Assembly: GCA_001017865.1 (NCBI GenBank) | Contig: LATQ01000001.1 | Coordinates: 91,847 to 110,979, forward strand | Source: Rhodococcus sp. IITR03 | GTDB lineage: Bacteria > Actinomycetota > Actinomycetes > Mycobacteriales > Mycobacteriaceae | Reading direction: 5' to 3' | DNA: 19,133 nucleotides | In this document: positions 12,240 to 19,133 of the stretch, piece after piece | Numbering within the stretch: the stretch's first letter is position 1 | Layout of the letters: every line of letters begins with the position of its first letter | The notes under the pieces: generated by a model | Database searches by the model: none | The model's input: the letters and a program-made list of their open reading frames with translations, nothing else | What the model was told of the DNA's origin: nothing | Program-made: the position numbers and the translations under genes

Positions 12240-13057
12240 TCGGCAGTCGACCGACACCGCGATCGGCGACCCTCCGGTCTTGATCGATGTCCGGGCCGTC
12301 GGTTCTTCTGCGACACCACTGATTGCGGGGCACAAACTTTCGCCGAGCAGATCGCCGGGTTGATCGAACGGTAGAAGCGGCGAACACCGGCGGGGACAGC
12401 GACGATCGAAGCGATCGGCCTGGCTGCAGCAGGACGGGCCGGCACCCGATTCCAGCCGACTCGGTGTCCCCGTCAACCGGGACGCCCTGCTGCGAACAGT
12501 GCGGTCGATACCCGACTGATTCACCGGGGAGGTACCCATTCTCTGTATCGACGACTTCGCACTCCGCCGAGGCCACATCTACGGCACCGTCGTGATGGAC
12601 ATGAAGACGCGAACACCGATCGACCTGCTGCCCGACCGCACCGCCGCGACCTGGTTGCGTGGCCATCGGAGAGATCGAAGTACTCTGCCGAGATCGCCCG
12701 GGGCGTATGCCGAAGGCGTCCGCACCGATGCCTCGGACGCGATCCAGGTCGCCGGCCGCTGGCACCCGTGACACAACCTCGCGAGATCGCCACCGACATC
12801 ACTGTCATCGAGATCGACTGTGGTACAGGTACCGAGATACCCGACGGCCGGCTGGTCACCCGCACCAGGGAACGGCACGCCACCGTGCAACAACTCGTCT
12901 CGAATTTCGATGACGCTCTCGGACCGCCGGGTTGACCCTCGACCACAACTCCGTGCCTGACGAAGGGCATGTGAACCGGATCAAAATACGCAAACGTCAG
13001 ATGCACGGACGAGCCAATCTCGATCTGCTGCCGAAACGTGTCATCCACCTAGAATAG
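12240..13057 (+). pseudogene. ISL3-family transposase remnant
   Basis: Scattered segments, mostly in order, match an ISL3 transposase. They are GDPPVLIDVRA then RFFCDTTDCGAQTFAEQIAG (zinc-binding N-terminal domain), RDALLRTVRSIPD, CIDDFALRRGHIYGTVVMDM (first catalytic Asp region), RDRPGAYAEGVRTDASDAIQ, RLVTRTRERHATVQQLV, and the typical end EGHVNRIKIRKRQMHGRANL with a stop at 13055-13057. An amber codon at 12372-12374, a TGA after SIPD and several frameshifts interrupt it. Between about 12905 and 12930 the reading jumps from the middle of the protein to the last 50 residues, so roughly 200 codons are missing. The N-terminus is also missing. The element cannot encode an active enzyme. I did not find its terminal inverted repeats. 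Confidence 0.85.
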
Positions 13058-13059
13058 CG

Positions 13060-13457
13060 AAGCGCGGCGGTAGCTTCACGGAAGGTGCGGCAGATCCAAT
13101 CACGCGACGGTCGACACGAGGCGCATTCGAAGAGCGGCTTGCCCGCAATGATGCCGTCGAGGATGCTCTGCGCTTGGCCCCTGACGACCACACCACCTGC
13201 CCGCTGCACCATCGGTGGATCCACCAATGTGTGGCGTCGCCGGCCCATGTCAACGCGGTGACTCGTCACCGTGGAGCATTTGCGCCGTCCCCCTGCCCGT
13301 GGTCGTCGACGAGACGGCGGGAACGGTGACCATCGGCGGCCTCGATGCGGGACGCAAGCAACGTGGCCACGACTCACCTGATCGCCGCGTGCGCGCCAGT
13401 CTCGCTGCCTCCCAGAACGAAGCACACCGAGTGTATGACGCCGATCTTGCGGCCTAA
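13060..13457 (+). pseudogene. Broken Cys/His-rich hypothetical ORF behind the ISL3 remnant
   Basis: In one frame this stretch reads EERLARNDAVEDALRLAPDD then TTCPLHHRWIHQCVASPAHV. After a one-base break near 13265-13270 it continues in the next frame as SICAVPLPVVVDETAGTVTI and ends at TAA 13455-13457. The CPLHHRW...C...C spacing suggests a small zinc-binding fold, but I do not recognise the family. No start codon with a ribosome-binding site is present, because the 5' side merges with the transposase remnant. It may be the 3' part of a gene cut by the ISL3 insertion, possibly the one opening at 12208. That link is inference. Confidence 0.35.
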
Positions 13458-16879
<3,422 letters not shown>

Positions 16880-16893
16880 CCTCCTGCGTCACC

Positions 16894-16936
16894 GGGTGTG
16901 GCACCCCCACAGCTCAAGCCATGGGGTGCCACACCC
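16894..16936 (+). terminator. Terminator hairpin after katG
   Basis: GGGTGTGGCACCCC (16894-16907), a 15-nt loop and the exact complement (16923-16936) form a 14-bp stem 14 bases after the katG stop. No T-run follows. Its position supports katG as the last gene of the furA-katG unit. Confidence 0.8.
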
Positions 16937-16945
16937 AGCCGCGGT

Positions 16946-17164
16946 TCAGCCGAGAGGTCGGGGGTGATCCGGTAGTTGCGTGTCGACAATGGTGGTGTAC
17001 CTGGCCGTCCAACATCTAAGAACGATCCGCAATGATCGTCGTTTGCATCGGCGAGTGGTGGGCCGTGCCGGCCACCGATAGTAGGTGCGTGCCCGGTTGA
17101 TCAGTCGGCGGAGCACCGTCAGCATGGCCGCCAACCCGAGGTAGAAGCCGACGATGAGAGCCAC
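16946..17164 (-). pseudogene. Possible C-terminal transposase remnant
   Basis: The minus-strand frame gives MALIVGFYLGLAAMLTVLRR followed by LINRARTYYRWPARPTTRRC. A hydrophobic helix leading into a basic RARTxYRWPxRPTTRR tail resembles, from memory, the C-termini of some actinobacterial IS transposases. I cannot name the family. There is no start codon with a ribosome-binding site, and the upstream minus-strand sequence shows no continuing transposase. The rest of 16937-17280 shows nothing else I can support. Confidence 0.3.
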
Positions 17165-17280
17165 CGGTGTCCGAAACCCGTGTCGACTCCCATCAAGACA
17201 TCGACACCGCGCAGACCACCCAAGAGGTGACGCTTACACCCGTGACCAGCGGCCCTGGGCGCAACGCCTGCCCCGCAGAA

Positions 17281-17307
17281 CTTCTGTACGCTTCTTACGT
17301 ACAGAAG
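17281..17307 (+). promoter_or_regulatory. Palindromic operator of the yefM antitoxin gene
   Basis: CTTCTGTACG (17281-17290) and CGTACAGAAG (17298-17307) are exact complements around a 7-base spacer. Each arm carries a TGTAC/GTACA core like the motif bound by YefM and YefM-YoeB in enteric bacteria. It ends 15 bases before the yefM start and just before its ribosome-binding site (AAGGTG, 17312-17317). Autorepression by YefM is therefore likely. Confidence 0.75.
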
Positions 17308-17322
17308 GTGCAAGGTGAAACG

Positions 17323-17571
17323 ATGAGCTATACCGAATCCCGGGCACGCTACGCCGAGATCCTCGACGCAGTGACCAATGACCGCGAGGAAATCATCATC
17401 ACTCGCGCAGGCCACGAGCCCGTGGTTATCGTCTCCCTCGAGGATTACGAGTCCCGGCGGGAGACCGCCCACCTAATGCGCTCCCCCACCAACGCTCGAC
17501 GCCTCATGGATGCAATGGAGAGGCTCAAGGCCGGCCGTGACCAGTCGCACGGACTCCTCGACGCCGATTGA
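17323..17571 (+). CDS. yefM: YefM/Phd-family antitoxin
   Basis: This intact 82-residue protein has the Phd/YefM fold. The N-terminal DNA-binding part reads MSYTESRARYAEILDAVTND, then REEIIITRAGHEPVVIVSLE, where a Ser-Leu-Glu-Asp-Tyr (SLEDYES) segment is characteristic. A helical, charged toxin-binding tail follows (MRSPTNARRLMDAMERLKAG). It normally neutralises the YoeB ribosome-dependent mRNA endonuclease and represses its own promoter. The ATG at 17323 has AAGGTG upstream and the operator directly before it. The toxin gene starts two bases after the stop but is truncated, so this antitoxin appears to be an orphan here. No base error is visible. Confidence 0.9.
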   Translation: MSYTESRARYAEILDAVTNDREEIIITRAGHEPVVIVSLEDYESRRETAHLMRSPTNARRLMDAMERLKAGRDQSHGLLDAD

Positions 17572-17572
17572 C

Positions 17573-17656
17573 ATGCTGTTGGTTTGGGACGAGAACGCCT
17601 GGCAGGACTGCCTGTGGTGGCGGGGCAGTAGTCCAGCACCATTACGTTCTTGCTGA
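17573..17656 (+). pseudogene. yoeB: Truncated YoeB toxin
   Basis: The ATG at 17573, one base after the yefM stop codon, opens LLVWDENAWQDCLWW. This is the conserved YoeB start (KLVWDENAWEDYLWW in other bacteria). After the second Trp, homology ends and the frame runs as [11 protein letters not shown] to TGA at 17654-17656, giving 27 residues against about 85 for a full toxin. The catalytic Glu, Arg and His of the RNase fold are absent. From about 17657 onward the minus strand carries lutB sequence, so the toxin was cut by a rearrangement and not by a point frameshift. No downstream frame resumes YoeB. Confidence 0.85.
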
Positions 17657-18606
17657 CCCTTTCTTCCCGGCGAGAACACGCCCGAGTCCGGCAGCCTTCT
17701 GCGTCGCCGCCCAGCGCCGCGAGGACGACATCGCCAGCGAGGCGGCCTTCATCGCCGCGGCCTCAGTCCGAACCGGGCGTGCTCGACCTTCTGGTGACGC
17801 AGCGCCACCAGCAGCGACGGGATGTCGATCTTGACCGGGCAGGCGTCGTAGCAGGCGCCGCACAGGCTCGACGCGAACGGCAGACTGGCGTTGGGGTCGT
17901 CGGGTTCGTCCATCCCCGGCCAACTGCGAGTTGAGGACGGCGCCGATCGGACCCGGATAGGTCGAGCCGTAGGCGTGACCCCCGGTGCGCTCGTAGACCG
18001 GGCACACGTTCAGGCAGGCCGAGCACCGGATGCAGTGCAGTGCTTCACGTCCGATCTCGTCGGCGAGCGCGGCGGGGCGACGGTTGTCGAACAGCACCAG
18101 GTGGAATTTTGCGGGCCGTCGCCGGGGGGTGACACACTGCCCGACACCGCGACCGGCACCGTCATGAACTTGTGTCGCAGGAATTTTCGTGCCGCAGCGG
18201 CGAGATGGCGGGGGTTGTCGTCGAGGTCGGGGTCGATGTCCGGCATCTCGCGCAGGAAGATCTCGCGGATCTCGGCGCGGTTGCGGTGGATGGCGGGTAC
18301 GAGGATGTGTGAGGGCTTGTCGCGGCCGAGTTGGACGATGAGCTCGGCGAGGTCGGTCTCGTAGGCCGCGATCCCCTGTTCCTCTAGGTGCTCGTTGAGC
18401 CCGATCTCCTGGGTGGCCATCGATTTGACCTTGATGACCTCGTCGGATCCCGTCTTCCGGATCAGCTCGGTGACGATGGCGTTGGCTTCGGCGGCGTCGG
18501 CCGCCCAGTGCACCACGCCGCCGCGCGCGGTCACCGCCGCCTCGAGCTCGGCGAGCAGCTCCGGGAGCCGGTTGAGCACGTCGGTCTTGATGGCGGAGCC
18601 GGCGTC
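17657..18606 (-). pseudogene. lutB: LutB/LldF-type lactate-utilisation iron-sulphur protein, multiply broken
   Basis: On the minus strand the sequence reads [20 protein letters not shown], then [20 protein letters not shown] and [20 protein letters not shown]. All are LutB hallmarks. Near 18135 it jumps from [11 protein letters not shown] to PGDGPQ and, after a one-base break, [10 protein letters not shown]. About 70-75 residues are missing, including the segment with the usual GNGRMCLTLPE. The ferredoxin part follows with [19 protein letters not shown] and, in a shifted frame, [18 protein letters not shown]. The reading then returns to [20 protein letters not shown] and stops early. The first 50 or so residues and the C-terminus are missing. 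LutB normally works with LutA and LutC to oxidise L-lactate; neither is present. Confidence 0.85.
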
Positions 18607-18930
18607 GGGGCAGCTGTGGCCATCCGCTGCTGCAAACGCCGGCCTACGCGGTATACACAGTTCGACGAGCGAGACTGCCCCTTGGGAGTCAGCACCCTGG
18701 AAACGGTTGTGCAGAGCCAGGAACGGATTGCGATCGAGTCGCACGGGCTTGACGTACCGCATCGGGACCCCAGACGCCTTCGACGCTGCGTAGGCGGCGG
18801 CCGCCCAGATGGCCACCGAAGCTCTGGAACGGAACCGGTCTTCTGCTCGTTCTTGAAAGTGTCAGACAACGGACGTGGCATCCCTGCTCCTGCACTGCGC
18901 ACCACGTCACGACAAAGGAGAGTTGAACTA
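18607..18930. other. Unassigned segment between the lutB remnant and the short-chain dehydrogenase
   Basis: The minus strand is open from 18816 and reads MAIWAAAAYAASKASGVPMR and RNPFLALHNRFQG before running into the lutB remnant in the same frame. I do not recognise it, and its only link to LutB is the shared frame, so it is probably foreign sequence joined at about 18606. The right end holds the ribosome-binding site AAAGGAG (18914-18920) of the plus-strand dehydrogenase. The promoter is not identifiable. Confidence 0.4.
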
Positions 18931-19089
18931 ATGCTGGACTTCGAAGGACGCGTCGCGATCGTCACCGGGGCAGGACAAGGCATGGGAAAGAGTCACGCCA
19001 TGACTCTCGCGGCACGAGGTGCCCGCGTCGTGGTCAATGACGTGGTCGAGTCGAGCGCCCAGGCTGTCGTAGACGAGATCGGGACCTGA
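18931..19089 (+). pseudogene. Short-chain dehydrogenase/reductase, N-terminal fragment
   Basis: The ATG at 18931 is preceded by AAAGGAG. The product reads MLDFEGRVAIVTGAGQGMGK, with the SDR nucleotide motif TGxGxGxG at residues 12-19, then SHAMTLAARGARVVVNDVVE and VVDEIGT. A TGA at 19087-19089 stops it at 52 residues, where family members run to 250-300. The next 44 bases of the window do not continue the Rossmann fold in the frames I checked. It could be disrupted by an insertion or deletion starting near 19083, or it could resume beyond the window. The catalytic Ser-Tyr-Lys are not present here. Confidence 0.7.
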
Positions 19090-19133
19090 CCCTGATCTTG
19101 GACACGCGGAATCCAGCACGACCGCTGGGGAAG

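Noticed and set aside
12130..13048. Minus-strand open frames opposite the ISL3 remnant
   Set aside because: Antisense shadows. The recognisable transposase blocks are all on the plus strand.
17568..17834. Plus-strand open frame overlapping the yoeB start
   Set aside because: It is out of frame with YoeB and antisense to lutB. The YoeB start lies in the frame at 17573.

Overview
The window is GC-rich actinobacterial DNA, most like Rhodococcus, Gordonia or Mycobacterium. The evidence is codon usage, a furA-katG pair, GTG starts, and a soluble di-iron propane monooxygenase (prm/mim-type) operon whose gene order matches those genera. I cannot fix the genus from sequence alone.

Layout. Bases 1-7451 hold a plus-strand alkane-oxidation operon: the 3' end of prmA (hydroxylase large subunit), prmB (reductase), prmC (hydroxylase small subunit), prmD (coupling protein), an amidohydrolase, a DUF59/MIP18-type protein, a zinc alcohol dehydrogenase and a GroEL paralogue. 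Several genes overlap by GTGA/ATGA, and strong GC-rich hairpins lie after prmA, after prmD and after groEL. Bases 7565-9340 hold an ABM-fold monooxygenase and a GlcD-type FAD 2-hydroxyacid dehydrogenase. Bases 9444-11632 hold a small ORF, a tandem TGTCTCA/TGAGAC operator and an AcoR/MimR-like activator. Bases 11633-14133 are accessory DNA: a small hypothetical gene, an ISL3 transposase wreck with a large internal deletion, and a broken Cys/His-rich ORF. Bases 14134-16936 are furA-katG with a terminator. Bases 16937-19133 are a scrambled end: a possible transposase tail, a yefM antitoxin with a clear palindromic operator, a yoeB toxin cut off after about 16 native residues, a lutB pseudogene on the minus strand, and a short-chain dehydrogenase that stops after 52 codons.

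How the genes fit together (partly inference). PrmABCD hydroxylates propane, and related enzymes also hydroxylate acetone. The alcohol dehydrogenase would oxidise the resulting alcohol. The dedicated GroEL paralogue is expected to fold the hydroxylase, as MimG does in mycobacteria. The 2-hydroxyacid dehydrogenase could oxidise lactate from the acetone/acetol/methylglyoxal route. The AcoR-like protein is the obvious regulator.

Quality note. At least eleven otherwise intact reading-frame breaks are each repaired by restoring one base, mostly G or C next to the same base. The affected genes are prmB, prmD, the amidohydrolase, groEL, glcD, the regulator (four breaks) and katG (two). furA has a further +1/-2 break. 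This looks like sequencing or assembly error more than gene death. I therefore annotate these as whole genes with a frameshift, and reserve pseudogene for regions where whole segments are missing.
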